From Halomonas sp. QHL1 (lineage in GTDB: Bacteria > Pseudomonadota > Gammaproteobacteria > Pseudomonadales > Halomonadaceae), in contig NZ_MINL01000001.1 in NCBI RefSeq assembly GCF_001882345.1, forward strand, positions 1,336,352-1,400,351: DNA of 64,000 nucleotides. The letters run 5' to 3'. Within the stretch, counting starts at the first letter, position 1, and each line of letters opens with the position of its first letter. Below the pieces are notes generated by a model. The model saw nothing but the letters and a program-made list of their open reading frames with translations. It had not been told where the DNA came from and searched no databases. This document shows positions 38,098-50,223 of the stretch, one piece after another. The translations under genes were made by a program, and so were the position numbers.

Positions 38098-38421
38098 ATG
38101 GCTAATAATGTTGATGTCACCAACGCCAATTTTGAGCAAGAAGTCCTCAACGCTGAACAGCCTGTGCTAATGAAATTCTGGGCGCCCTGGTGTGGCCCAT
38201 GCAAAGTCATGGCCCCGGTCGTTGATGAAGTGGCTGCAGAACGTCAGGAAAGCCTGAAAGTTGTTAGCGTCAATGTAGACGACGCACCAGAAATTGCTGC
38301 CGAGCAAGGCGTGCGCGGTGTACCTACCGTCATGCTGTTTAAGTCCGGCACCAAAGTCGCTTCACTGGTTGGCGCGCAATCTAAGTCGCAACTGACGCAG
38401 TTCATCGAACAAAACGCCTGA
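38098..38421 (+). CDS. Thioredoxin
   Basis: 107 aa, single domain, with the WCGPC redox active site at about residues 31-35 in 'KFWAPWCGPCKVMAPVVDEVA' and the cis-Pro loop 'RGVPTVMLF'. A cytoplasmic dithiol donor. Its position next to cysB and cysH suits the thioredoxin requirement of PAPS reductase, though it may simply be the general TrxA or a second thioredoxin. A GGGAGAAGC ribosome-binding site precedes the ATG. Confidence 0.95.
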   Translation: MANNVDVTNANFEQEVLNAEQPVLMKFWAPWCGPCKVMAPVVDEVAAERQESLKVVSVNVDDAPEIAAEQGVRGVPTVMLFKSGTKVASLVGAQSKSQLTQFIEQNA

Positions 38422-38446
38422 TGAATGTGTAGCACTTGTAACAGCC

Positions 38447-38465
38447 GCCGACTCTGTCGGCGGTA
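38447..38465 (+). terminator. Hairpin after the thioredoxin gene
   Basis: Stem CCGCCGAC / GTCGGCGG with a TCT loop, 26 bp after the stop. The following T-content is weak. It lies between convergent genes and may serve both. Confidence 0.6.
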
Positions 38466-38487
38466 GTATTATCACTACTTTTCTACC

Positions 38488-39591
38488 TTAATTTCTACGC
38501 TTCCACGGCGGCAAACTTGCGTCACTCGCCCGGCCATCTTTGACGCGACGCTTTCCAGGCCCTAACAGCCGTGCGATCCAGCGTGTTTGTGGATGACTAT
38601 CGAGGGCAATCTTCAGCGTCATCGTCAGCACCACCGAAAGCAACATCCCCGCCGCACCAAATATCCACCCCCAGACCACCAGCGATAAAAACGCCACGAA
38701 AGTGGAAAGTCCCAGCGCCTGCCCCATTACCCGCGGCTCAATCAGGTTGCCGAGTACAAAGTTGATAACCAAATAAGCGGAGGCCAGTAGCAACGCTTGA
38801 AAGGCGCCACCATCCTGGGCGACCAGCAGTAACAGCACGGGAGGTATCGCGGCCAACGCGGAGCCAATATTAGGGATAAAGTTGAGTGCGAAGGCTAATA
38901 CGCCCCACAGCAGCGGAAAATCCACACCAACAACCACACAGGAGAGCCATACCAACGCCCCGGTAGCTAGGCTAATCATGGTTTTTACGGCTAGGTAGCG
39001 CTTCAGCGTTAAGCTGAATTCACTAAAACGCTTCAAGCTAGGTGCCGGATTTTCCAGTGCCCGAGAGACTTTGTCGCGTACATTGAGTGTTTCAAACAGC
39101 ATAAAGATGACCAGCAGCCCGACAATGATACTCTGCATGAAAAGGTTGCCGAGCTGGCCCAATAAAGCTGGCATCCAGGAGCCTTCATCTTCCCCTTCGA
39201 ACAGCGAGTTGATCTGGTCGGGATTGATGGCTAGCCCGCGTGACGAGAGCGCATTAAGCAAGTTCCAGTACTGCTCATAAAGCCGCGACTCTATCTCCGG
39301 CAACGCTGTTACAAAGGTACTAAAGCTATTAACGACCAGCAGGCCGATCAGCGATATAAACGCCAGTAACACCATCAAGGTTAGAAATGCCGACATCCGC
39401 ATGCTTAAGCCACAGCGATGCAGCCACTGCACTGGTGAGGTACACACTACCGCGATAAATATCGCCAGCAGCAGCGGTACTAATAAATCAGCGCCTGCTT
39501 TCATTCCAGCGATAATCACTACCAACGCAGCGAGCGCCAAGGTGGCATTGAGGGGAATACTGCGGTAATCCTCGTCCGACAAGTTCGACAT
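38488..39591 (-). CDS. AI-2E/PerM-family transporter
   Basis: 367 aa with seven to eight membrane segments and the family's loop-rich central part. Typical stretches are 'LLVPLLLAIFIAVVCTSPVQWL', 'VWLSCVVVGVDFPLLWGVLAFALNFIPNIGSALAAIPPVLL' and 'LGNLIEPRVMGQALGLSTFVAFLSLVVWGWIFGAAGMLLSVVLT'. Members export autoinducer-2 (TqsA) or exchange Na+/H+; the substrate here is unknown. The C-terminal tail is basic. Confidence 0.9.
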   Translation of the reverse strand: MSNLSDEDYRSIPLNATLALAALVVIIAGMKAGADLLVPLLLAIFIAVVCTSPVQWLHRCGLSMRMSAFLTLMVLLAFISLIGLLVVNSFSTFVTALPEIESRLYEQYWNLLNALSSRGLAINPDQINSLFEGEDEGSWMPALLGQLGNLFMQSIIVGLLVIFMLFETLNVRDKVSRALENPAPSLKRFSEFSLTLKRYLAVKTMISLATGALVWLSCVVVGVDFPLLWGVLAFALNFIPNIGSALAAIPPVLLLLVAQDGGAFQALLLASAYLVINFVLGNLIEPRVMGQALGLSTFVAFLSLVVWGWIFGAAGMLLSVVLTMTLKIALDSHPQTRWIARLLGPGKRRVKDGRASDASLPPWKRRN

Positions 39592-39808
39592 AATCCATCC
39601 CTAGCTTGTTATCCATATATAATGGCTGCATTCGGCATATTGCACAAACCGTGCAATTAATAAGTAACTGTTTTACGTCCACTCTTCCGTACTGAACTTT
39701 CTCTTTCACATTGCTTCCAAGCTGGGCCTGCCCTAACTTCCTGAAACAGCTTTTAAAATCAGGGTTTAACTTGGCGGCGCGACTGTCTGTTCTCTAAGGA
39801 AAACATTT

Positions 39809-41951
<2,143 letters not shown>

Positions 41952-42076
41952 CTATTGTAGGCAAAAGCACGACGGGGAGCTATGGGTGGTGTCAGATGGC
42001 ATACGTAGAGTGTTGTGATTCGCGCGGTTTCTCGGCAACCTAGTTCTTATTCACACCTAAGCTGAGCACCCTTGCT

Positions 42077-42667
42077 ATGCCTACCGCTTTTGATCAAACG
42101 CTCGTCGCCATCGATGCCCTGCATGCCGAGGACCCGCGTTCCACCACCCTTGCCGATGGCACCTCCATGCCCCAGGAACTGGCCTATGCCCAGCGCATGA
42201 GCAGCTGGCTAGACCGCGTGCATGACGCCCCAGATGAAGTACTGCGCCTGGCAGTGCGCGCCCAGCACTTACAGCGTTGGTTAGTCCCGCGTGAGGAGTA
42301 CCCCGAAGGGCGCGTAGGCTATCTAACCTGGCGGCGCGATCAGGGCAAGCGCGCAGGCGAGACCACTGCCCAACTGATGCAGGAAGCCGGTTATAGCGCC
42401 GAGGATGCTCAACGCGTCACAGCGATGATCGGCAAGAAAGGCCTGGGCCGCGACCCTGAGGTACAAGCGCTGGAGGATTGCGCCTGTCTAGTATTTCTAG
42501 AGAACTACTTTGCCGATTTCTCGCGCAAGATCGAGCACGACCATATGGTGCGTATTGTGCAGATGACCTGGCGCAAAATGTCGCCCCGCGCCCACGATCT
42601 GGCCCTAACGTTACCCATGTCGGACGCCTCATTAGCGCTGGTAAAAGAGGCCCTGGGAGTAGAGTAA
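42077..42667 (+). CDS. DUF4202 protein
   Basis: 196 aa. The sequence matches the DUF4202 family as I know it: 'AIDALHAEDPRSTTLADGTSMPQELAYAQRMSSWL', 'RLAVRAQHLQRWLVPREEYPEGRVGYLTWR' and 'LEDCACLVFLENYFADFSRKIEHDHMVRIVQMTWRKMSPRAHDLAL'. Conserved His, Asp and Glu suggest a helical metal-binding (HD-like) fold, but the function is unknown. It lies 115 bp upstream of the large dehydrogenase gene on the same strand. Confidence 0.85.
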   Translation: MPTAFDQTLVAIDALHAEDPRSTTLADGTSMPQELAYAQRMSSWLDRVHDAPDEVLRLAVRAQHLQRWLVPREEYPEGRVGYLTWRRDQGKRAGETTAQLMQEAGYSAEDAQRVTAMIGKKGLGRDPEVQALEDCACLVFLENYFADFSRKIEHDHMVRIVQMTWRKMSPRAHDLALTLPMSDASLALVKEALGVE

Positions 42668-42781
42668 GGTGTGGGGTAAGCTACAAAGCAATGCGCTACC
42701 GTGAGATGCAGCGGGGAAGCCGCTGCGGTAAAGTAGCGGTCTTCTTTTATTGCGCCCCCGGCACTGACGGCTTGATCACCT

Positions 42782-45700
42782 ATGATTGCATCCTTGGACA
42801 CCCGTACCGCCCCGTTCGAACGCTTGGGCAATGAGTATGTACGATTTCTGCAGGCTCTTAAAACGCGCGGCTTTGAAGGCGAAATCGCGCCCGATTACGC
42901 CAACCGTACGGTGCTGGCGACGGACAATTCGATTTATCAGCGCCTGCCCCAGGCGGCGGTCTACCCCAAGCATGCCGAAGATATAGAGCGCCTTACCCGA
43001 CTGGCCGCCCAAACCACTCACCGCAGTATTGTGTTAACGCCCAGAGGCGGCGGCACCGGCACCAACGGCCAGTCGCTCACCGACGGCATCGTGGTGGATG
43101 TCTCCCGCCACATGAACAAGATCATTGAGATCGATGTGGAAGCACGGCGGGTGCGTGTGCAAGCCGGGGTAATAAAGGATCAACTTAACGCCGCGCTCAA
43201 GCCCCATGGACTGTTTTTCGCCCCGGAGCTTTCGACCTCCAGCCGCGCCACTATTGGCGGCATGATCTCTACCGATGCCAGCGGCCAGGGCAGCTGCGAA
43301 TACGGCAAAACCCGTGACCACGTGCTGGAGCTCGATACCATTCTGATCGGCGGAAAGCACCTGCACAGCCGCGTGTTAACACAGGATGAAGAGCAGGCTG
43401 AGTGCCAACAGGAAGGCATTCTGGGCCGTGTGCATTCCACCGCCGCCGAGATTATTGACCAGCAGCGCGACTTGATTGCTGCCAAATTCCCGCCGCTCAA
43501 CCGCTGCTTGACCGGCTACGACTTGGCCCACCTGCGTGACGGCGAGGGGCAGCTTAACCTCAACAGCTTGGTGTGCGGCTCGGAAGGTTCGCTGGGCTTT
43601 TTGAACGAAGCGGTGCTGAACGTGCTGCCGATTCCCAAGCACTCCACCCTGGTCAATGTGCGCTACACCAGTTTTATGGACGCATTGCGGGATGCCAAAA
43701 CATTAATGACCGCCAGCGCTCGTCCTACCTCGATAGAAACCATCGACGACACCGTGCTGCAGCTGGCCATGGAAGACTTCGTCTGGGACAGCGTGGCGGA
43801 GTTCTTCCCGGCGACCTCTAACACGGCGATTCGCGGCATTAACCTGATCGAATTTAATGACGACGATGAGAGCGCCCTCGCCGAACGGGTGCGCGCCTTC
43901 ACCGACCACCTAAGCCAAGACACCACCGTAGAGCGGCTGGGCTACACTCTGGCAGAGGGACGCGGACAGATCCAGAAAGTCTACGGAATGCGCAAGCGCT
44001 CGGTGGGTTTGCTCGGCAATGTACAGGGCGAGAAACGGCCAATCCCGTTTGTGGAAGATACAGCCGTACCGCCGGAGCACTTGGCGGACTTTATCGCCGA
44101 GTTCCGCGCCGCGCTGGATGCCCGTGGGCTTTCCTACGGGATGTTTGGCCATGTCGACGCCGGCGTACTGCACGTGCGCCCCGCCATCGATATGAAGGAT
44201 CCCGAACAGGAAAAACTGATACGCGCGGTGTCCGATGAAGTGGCGACGCTTACCCAGAAATATGGTGGTCTGCTGTGGGGCGAACACGGCAAGGGCGTTC
44301 GCTCCGAATATGCGCCTAAATTCTTTGGCGAACTCTACCCCAGCCTACAGCGGGTAAAAGCGGCTTTTGACCCCTATAACCAGCTCAACCCTGGCAAGAT
44401 CGCCTCGCCCGCCGAAAGCGGCGAGCTAATCGCCAAGGATAGCGACCCCGATTTGTTGAAGGTCGATGGTGTGCCCATGCGCGGCCAGTTTGACCGCACC
44501 ATCGATGAGCGTGCCTGGCAGGCCTACGACGCCGCGGTGTACTGCAACGGTAACGGCGCCTGCTACAACTACGACCTCGATGACCCCATGTGCCCCTCCT
44601 GGAAGGCGACGCGGGATCGCCGCCACTCGCCCAAAGGCCGCGCCAGCTTGATCCGCGAATGGCTGCGGCTGCAGACCCAGGCGGGGATCGATGTCGTTGA
44701 GGAGTCGCGCAAGAAGAAAGCCGAAGGCGGCTGGGGCTTTATGAAACGCTTTCCGCTGCGGGTGGCGAACACCCTAAGCCGCAAGCAGCACCACGACTAC
44801 TCCCACGAAGTTTACGACGCCATGGCGGGCTGTTTGGCGTGTAAGTCCTGCGCGGGGCAGTGCCCGGTTAAGGTCAACGTCCCTCAGTTTCGTTCGCAGT
44901 TCTTAGAGGTCTACCACGGCCGCTACCTGCGCCCGCTGCGCGACTACGTGATTGGCGGCACCGAGTTTATGCTGCCTACCCTGGCCAAGGCGGCACCGCT
45001 GTATAACGCCGTGATTGGCCAGCGCTGGGTAGAGCAACTGATGCGCCGAACCTTGGGCATGAGCGATTCACCGGCGCTTTCACGAGCCAGCGTCAAAAAG
45101 CAGCTGAACGCCTGGGGCGTCGCCGAGGCAACGCCGCTCTCGCTGGCCCTGTTAACCGAACAGCAGCGCGCCAACAGCGTGATTATTGTACAGGATGCCT
45201 TCACCACTCACTTTGAAGCCAAGCTGGTCATGGACGTGGTAGAGCTACTCTCGCGTCTCAATCTACGCGTATTCGTGATGCCCTATTCGGCGAACGGCAA
45301 GCCGCTCCAGGTGCAGGGCTTCTTGGGCGCCTTCGAGCGCACCGCCGCCAAGCAGGCCGAACGGCTACGCACCCTGGCCCGCTTTGATATCCCCCTGGTG
45401 GGCATCGACCCAGCCATGACGCTTACCTACCGCCAGGAGTACGTCAAAGCGTTAGGCGATGAGGCGGTGCCAGAGGTGCTGATGTTGCAGGAGTGGCTGG
45501 CGACCCGGATAAACACGCTTGCGCCTAACCAGCTTAAGCTAACCGATCCAGGCTTTAAGCTGCTCTCCCACTGCACTGAGAAAACCAACGCACCAGGTAG
45601 CCCTAAAGCATGGCAGCAGGTATTTGCGGCCTTTGGATTAGAGCTTGAGCTGCTGGCCACCGGCTGCTGCGGTATGTCGGGCACCTACGGCCACGAAACC

Positions 45701-45883
45701 CGCAACGCCGCCACTTCAAAAACTATCTACGCCCAGTCGTGGCAGCCCCAGGTAGAAGCCGAAAACAACGTAGGCAAGTTGCTGGCCACCGGTTACTCCT
45801 GCCGCAGCCAGGTAAAGCGCTACTCTGAACAAGTTCTGCTGCACCCTTTGCAGGCACTACTTATTGCCTTAAAGCGCAGCTAA
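42782..45883 (+). CDS. ydiJ: YdiJ-type D-2-hydroxyglutarate dehydrogenase (FAD and Fe-S)
   Basis: 1033 aa, close to E. coli YdiJ. The N-terminal FAD-binding PCMH domain includes 'VLTPRGGGTGTNGQSLTDGIVVDVSRHMNKI' and 'LSTSSRATIGGMISTDASGQGS'. An FAD-linked oxidase C-terminal domain ends in 'GGLLWGEHGKGVRSEY'. Then a ferredoxin-like domain has Cys residues at 684-694 (CLACKSCAGQCP) and a CCG-type domain 'CCGMSGTYGHE' at ~962. It oxidises D-2-hydroxyglutarate or similar D-2-hydroxyacids, passing electrons to the respiratory chain. A full single-chain protein with no frameshift. Confidence 0.92.
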   Translation: MIASLDTRTAPFERLGNEYVRFLQALKTRGFEGEIAPDYANRTVLATDNSIYQRLPQAAVYPKHAEDIERLTRLAAQTTHRSIVLTPRGGGTGTNGQSLTDGIVVDVSRHMNKIIEIDVEARRVRVQAGVIKDQLNAALKPHGLFFAPELSTSSRATIGGMISTDASGQGSCEYGKTRDHVLELDTILIGGKHLHSRVLTQDEEQAECQQEGILGRVHSTAAEIIDQQRDLIAAKFPPLNRCLTGYDLAHLRDGEGQLNLNSLVCGSEGSLGFLNEAVLNVLPIPKHSTLVNVRYTSFMDALRDAKTLMTASARPTSIETIDDTVLQLAMEDFVWDSVAEFFPATSNTAIRGINLIEFNDDDESALAERVRAFTDHLSQDTTVERLGYTLAEGRGQIQKVYGMRKRSVGLLGNVQGEKRPIPFVEDTAVPPEHLADFIAEFRAALDARGLSYGMFGHVDAGVLHVRPAIDMKDPEQEKLIRAVSDEVATLTQKYGGLLWGEHGKGVRSEYAPKFFGELYPSLQRVKAAFDPYNQLNPGKIASPAESGELIAKDSDPDLLKVDGVPMRGQFDRTIDERAWQAYDAAVYCNGNGACYNYDLDDPMCPSWKATRDRRHSPKGRASLIREWLRLQTQAGIDVVEESRKKKAEGGWGFMKRFPLRVANTLSRKQHHDYSHEVYDAMAGCLACKSCAGQCPVKVNVPQFRSQFLEVYHGRYLRPLRDYVIGGTEFMLPTLAKAAPLYNAVIGQRWVEQLMRRTLGMSDSPALSRASVKKQLNAWGVAEATPLSLALLTEQQRANSVIIVQDAFTTHFEAKLVMDVVELLSRLNLRVFVMPYSANGKPLQVQGFLGAFERTAAKQAERLRTLARFDIPLVGIDPAMTLTYRQEYVKALGDEAVPEVLMLQEWLATRINTLAPNQLKLTDPGFKLLSHCTEKTNAPGSPKAWQQVFAAFGLELELLATGCCGMSGTYGHETRNAATSKTIYAQSWQPQVEAENNVGKLLATGYSCRSQVKRYSEQVLLHPLQALLIALKRS

Positions 45884-45987
45884 AGTTTGTACAAACACTA
45901 AGCCTTGTATAACGTTGAGGGAGCTAACGGCGTGCAGTGCAGAAATCTGTCACGCTGTTCATTGACTGTTATCTTTCAGGAGCTGCC

Positions 45988-47049
45988 TTGTTATCTCTAC
46001 TTTCCTCTCTGAGTCGCCTTGGCGCAGGCGCTGTTTTAACCCTGAGCCTAGCGGCCATGGCGGTCGCTCAGGAAAACCGTGTTGAGACGCAGGTGGTTAC
46101 TGACTCTCCGCGGATTGAGATACTGCCGCTTATCGGTAGCGTTAGCGCCCCACAAACCTCCCAACTGTCCAGCGCTGAAGCGGGTCAGGTCAGCGAGCTA
46201 ACGGTTGAAATGGGCGACACAGTTACTCAAGGCCAGCCGCTGCTCTCATTGGATACCCGCGATATTAGCTTGGAAAGCCAGCGCGCCCGCGCGAATCTAG
46301 CCCAGGCCGAAGCCGAACGTGACGAAGCACAGCGCCTAGTGAGCGAAGCCAACCAGCTCTCGGCGCAAAACTTTGCTGCCAGCGAGCGCCGCCAGCGTGA
46401 AAGCGCTTTGGCGGCTGCCCAGGCCACCCTTGAAGCGCGCCGAGCGGATTACGAGCTAGCCCAACTGCAGCTCGAGCGTCACCAGATACGCGCACCCTTC
46501 GACGGCATGGTCACCCACCGGGAGAGCAATGTCGGTGAGTGGGTCAACCCTGGCGATACCCTGCTCACCTTGGTCGATTTAGCGTCCCTTCGCTTGGATT
46601 TCTCGGCGCCGCTCTCTGCCTACCAACGCTTTGAGGGCTCCCAGTTAGAGGTGCGCTTAGAAGGCAGCGATCAATGGCACCAGGCGCGCACCCTCGCGCG
46701 TATTCCCCTCGATGCCAGCTCAAGGCAGTTTCTGCTTCGCGCGGCGCCGGAAAAACAACTTGAAATGCTGCCGGGTATGGCGGTGGAAGGCCGTTTGCAA
46801 CTTAACGGCGAAAGCGGACCCAGCGTGCCGCGGGATGCCCTCATTCGCCGACCGGATGGCAGCGTTAGCGTTTGGCTAGCCCGCCAGAGCGATGATACTT
46901 GGCAGGCGTTCGAGCAGAGGGTTGAGATCGGCAGCAGCTACCAGGGAGAGGTCGCCGTCAATGAGGGCCTATCAGCGGGAGACCGCGTCATCGTCGTCGG
47001 TAATGAGCGGCTTGAAGACGGGCAAAACGTGTCCCTGAGCGACGACTAA
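45988..47049 (+). CDS. RND efflux periplasmic adaptor (HlyD/MFP family)
   Basis: 353 aa if translation starts at the TTG at 45988, which has CAGGAG six bases upstream and begins a good signal peptide ('LSRLGAGAVLTLSLAAMAVAQ'). A start at 45937 adds 17 residues and lacks a ribosome-binding site. Domain order is lipoyl half ('QLSSAEAGQVSELTVEMGDTVTQGQPLLSLDT'), alpha-hairpin (residues ~95-150), second lipoyl half ('HQIRAPFDGMVTHRESNVGEWVNPGDTLLTLVDL'), beta-barrel. It connects the inner-membrane pump to an outer-membrane channel, which is not encoded here. Confidence 0.9.
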   Translation: MLSLLSSLSRLGAGAVLTLSLAAMAVAQENRVETQVVTDSPRIEILPLIGSVSAPQTSQLSSAEAGQVSELTVEMGDTVTQGQPLLSLDTRDISLESQRARANLAQAEAERDEAQRLVSEANQLSAQNFAASERRQRESALAAAQATLEARRADYELAQLQLERHQIRAPFDGMVTHRESNVGEWVNPGDTLLTLVDLASLRLDFSAPLSAYQRFEGSQLEVRLEGSDQWHQARTLARIPLDASSRQFLLRAAPEKQLEMLPGMAVEGRLQLNGESGPSVPRDALIRRPDGSVSVWLARQSDDTWQAFEQRVEIGSSYQGEVAVNEGLSAGDRVIVVGNERLEDGQNVSLSDD

Positions 47050-47067
47050 AGGAGCCCGACCCCACCT

Positions 47068-50000
47068 ATGTTTGCCGCCATTATTCGTCACGGCATCTTG
47101 GTTAGCGTTATTACGCTGATCCTGCTGATTCTGGGTATCGCTGCCATCTGGCGCATCCCTGTACAGATGATTCCCGACCTGGAAACCCGCGTGGTGGGTA
47201 TCGAGACCCAGTGGCCGGGTGCTACGCCGCAGGATATTGAAAAGGATATCCTGATAGAGCAGGAGGAGTTCCTGCGTAATGTGCCCAACCTGCAGCGCAT
47301 GGAGTCCACCGCCAGCAGCGGCAGCGCCGAAATCGAGCTGGAGTTCCCGTTTGGCGTAGACCTTACCGAAACCTTGATTCGGGTTAACAACGCGCTAAGT
47401 CAGGTGCCCTCCTACCCCAATAACGTTGACCAGCCGCGCATCGTGGCCAACTCGTTTTCCGCCAACGCCTTTATGTACTTTAACATTGGCCCCCGGGAGG
47501 GTAACCCTCGCCAGCTCGATATGCCGGCCATGCGCGACTACCTGGAGGATAATGTCCGCCCGCGCCTTGAGAGCGTTGCCGGTGTATCGGAAGTTACGGT
47601 TTCCGGTGGTGCAGAGCGGCAAATGCAGCTACTGATCGACCCCGAAGCGTTGGTAGCCCGTGAACTGAGTATCGCTGATATTCAGGCCGCCCTTCAGGCC
47701 CGCAACCAGGATGTCTCCGGCGGCAGCCTAGAGAGCGGCAAACGCCGCTACCTGCTGCGTACCGTGGGCCGTTTTGAGAATGTTGAAAGCCTTGAAGCGC
47801 TGATCCTCATCCGCGACGGCGACGCGGTCACCCGGCTAAGCGATGTGGCCGAGGTGCGTCAATCCTATGCTGAACTCACATCCCGCGCTTACAGCTCGGA
47901 CGGACAGCCGGTATTAAGCGTGCAGGTGCGCCGGGAACCGGGCGCCAACGTGATCGATATCAAGCGTGCCATGCTCGACGAAGTCGCGGCGCTTAATCAA
48001 GGTCTGCTAGCCGGGCAGGGCATGCGTATGACGCTCTCCAGCGACGACGTGCGCTACGTGGAGTCGTCGATTGCCAATGTCTGGGTCAATCTGGGCCTGG
48101 GGGCGCTGTTTGCCACCTTGGTGATGTACGCTTTTCTTCGCTCCGCCCGCGCTACCCTGGCCGGGGTCATCGGCATACCTATCTGCACCATCGCTGCCTT
48201 TCTAGGCCTGCTGCTGGCGGGCCGCACGCTCAACGTCATTTCGCTGGCGGGTGTTGCTTTCGCCATTGGCATGACCATCGATAACACCATCGTCGTGCTG
48301 GAGAGCATTGAGACCCAGCGCCGCCGTGGCCTGGCGCGCTTTGAAGCGGCTCTCGAGGGCGTCAAGCAAGTATGGCCCGCGGTGCTCGCCTCAACGCTGA
48401 CTACTATTTTAGTCTTTGTGCCGATCTTCTTTATTCAGCAGGAAGCCGGGCAGCTCTACTCCGATATTGCAGTGGCCATCTCGACCTCGATTATTGTCTC
48501 CATGGTGGTCGCCATTACCGTTATTCCCACCCTGGGCGCGCATATCGATTTTCGCGGTAAGGAGAGCGCTTCAACGTCATCGCCGCGCTGGGTACGCGGC
48601 TGTCTGTGGGTAGTTGATGGCATCATCCGCACGACCTTCCGGCGCGTTCTCGCCATCGTGCTGGGCATTGTGGGGGGTATCGGCATTTTTGTCTGGCTGA
48701 CGCCCCCGGCGGAGTACCTGCCCGAAGGCGAAGAAGCCAAAACCTTTGCTAGCATGAACGCCCCGGCGAGTTACAATCTGGCCACCATGGATGCGATTGC
48801 CCAAACCCTGCAACAGGAGTTGGAGCCCCATGTGGGCGCTGAGCCTGAGCGCTTCGAGGGCGGCGACACCGACATCCCGCCGATTCGCACTATGGGGATA
48901 CAAGCCGAAGCTCAAAGCCTACGGATCATTGCTGAAACCATCGACCCCATCCATATTGAAGCGTTGATGGACGCCCTCACCCGTCGTTTTGAGAAATACC
49001 CAGACATGCGCGCCTTTGCCGCTCGCGGCTCGATTATCTCCAGCAACGACGGTGGTACACGCAGTATCACGCTAGATATTGCCGGCAACGATCTAAACGA
49101 ACTCTACACTACCGCCAATGCGATTTATCAGCGCGCCCAGACAGTGTTCGACAACCCACGCATTCAGTCGCGGCCCTCCGCCCTGGATCTTGGCCAGCCG
49201 CTGATCGAGGTGTATCCCAATTGGGAGCGCGCGGCCGAAGTCGGCCTGGATACCAGCGCGTTGGGCACCACCGTCGCGGTGCTCACCAACGGCGCCTACC
49301 TGGATGACTTTTATCTCGACGACGAGAAAATCGACCTTTACGGCTATGGCCCCGAGGCGGGCGATATCGACCTGGATGCCCTCGCCACCCTGCCCATCTA
49401 TACCCCTTCTGGGGTGAGCGTTCCGCTCAACACCCTCGCCGATATTCGCGAGACGGTGGGAACGGCTACGCTGCGGCGGGTAGACGGTCGCCGCAGCGTT
49501 ACGCTGGACGTCATTCCACCCCGCAGCGTGGCGCTGGAAGCCGGTATCGAGCAAATGCAGGATGAGGTGATCGACCAACTGCGCGATGAAGGCGTCATAC
49601 CTGCCAACATTAATGTCAGCGTGACCGGTGCGGGGGATCAGTTGGACGCAACCCGCCAGGCGCTTACCGGCAATGCGTTAATCGCCTTGGCGATTGTGTA
49701 TCTGCTGCTGGTAGCGATTTTTGCCCACTGGGGTTACCCGCTGCTTATCCTCGCCACTATTCCGTTAGGTGCCGCCGGGGGGATTGTAGGGCTGTGGCTG
49801 ATGAATACGGTGGGCGCTCAGTTGCCGAAAATTGGTTTGAACGCCATCAGCCAGCCGTTTGATATGATCACCATGCTGGGATTTTTGATTCTGATGGGGA
49901 CAGTGGTCAACAACCCGATACTGGTGGTGCATCAAGCGAGAGAGAATCTACGCACGGCGAGCATGGGGGTGCGGGAAGCCGTTCAACAGGCGGTGGAGAG

Positions 50001-50211
50001 CCGTTTAAGGCCTATCGCCATGACGACTCTTACCACCCTGTGCGGGCTTTCGCCGCTGGTGTTTCTACCCGGGGAAGGCACCGAGCTTTACCGCGGCGTC
50101 GGTGCCATTGTGCTATTTGGGCTGCTCGGTACGGCAATTGTCACCGTTACCTTCTTGCCAGCGCTTACCGTTGCCGTACTCAGCTGGAAAACCAAACGGT
50201 CGGCGAGCTAA
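47068..50211 (+). CDS. RND-family efflux pump inner-membrane subunit
   Basis: 1047 aa, typical RND length, 18 bp after the adaptor. There are twelve membrane segments in two sets, with large periplasmic loops after TM1 and TM7. The N terminus has 'IWRIPVQMIPDLETRVVGIETQWPGATPQDIEKDI' and TM4 has 'GVAFAIGMTIDNTIVVLESIETQRRRG', with acidic residues for proton coupling. The second half contains 'MITMLGFLILMGTVVNNPILVVHQARENLR' and 'ESRLRPIAMTTLTTLCGLSPLV'. Substrate unknown; there is no local regulator or TolC-like gene. Confidence 0.93.
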   Translation: MFAAIIRHGILVSVITLILLILGIAAIWRIPVQMIPDLETRVVGIETQWPGATPQDIEKDILIEQEEFLRNVPNLQRMESTASSGSAEIELEFPFGVDLTETLIRVNNALSQVPSYPNNVDQPRIVANSFSANAFMYFNIGPREGNPRQLDMPAMRDYLEDNVRPRLESVAGVSEVTVSGGAERQMQLLIDPEALVARELSIADIQAALQARNQDVSGGSLESGKRRYLLRTVGRFENVESLEALILIRDGDAVTRLSDVAEVRQSYAELTSRAYSSDGQPVLSVQVRREPGANVIDIKRAMLDEVAALNQGLLAGQGMRMTLSSDDVRYVESSIANVWVNLGLGALFATLVMYAFLRSARATLAGVIGIPICTIAAFLGLLLAGRTLNVISLAGVAFAIGMTIDNTIVVLESIETQRRRGLARFEAALEGVKQVWPAVLASTLTTILVFVPIFFIQQEAGQLYSDIAVAISTSIIVSMVVAITVIPTLGAHIDFRGKESASTSSPRWVRGCLWVVDGIIRTTFRRVLAIVLGIVGGIGIFVWLTPPAEYLPEGEEAKTFASMNAPASYNLATMDAIAQTLQQELEPHVGAEPERFEGGDTDIPPIRTMGIQAEAQSLRIIAETIDPIHIEALMDALTRRFEKYPDMRAFAARGSIISSNDGGTRSITLDIAGNDLNELYTTANAIYQRAQTVFDNPRIQSRPSALDLGQPLIEVYPNWERAAEVGLDTSALGTTVAVLTNGAYLDDFYLDDEKIDLYGYGPEAGDIDLDALATLPIYTPSGVSVPLNTLADIRETVGTATLRRVDGRRSVTLDVIPPRSVALEAGIEQMQDEVIDQLRDEGVIPANINVSVTGAGDQLDATRQALTGNALIALAIVYLLLVAIFAHWGYPLLILATIPLGAAGGIVGLWLMNTVGAQLPKIGLNAISQPFDMITMLGFLILMGTVVNNPILVVHQARENLRTASMGVREAVQQAVESRLRPIAMTTLTTLCGLSPLVFLPGEGTELYRGVGAIVLFGLLGTAIVTVTFLPALTVAVLSWKTKRSAS

Positions 50212-50223
50212 CAAGCTGCGGCG

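Noticed and set aside
45988..50211. RND adaptor and pump as a new type of system
   Set aside because: Both proteins have ordinary RND and MFP architecture; only the substrate is unknown.
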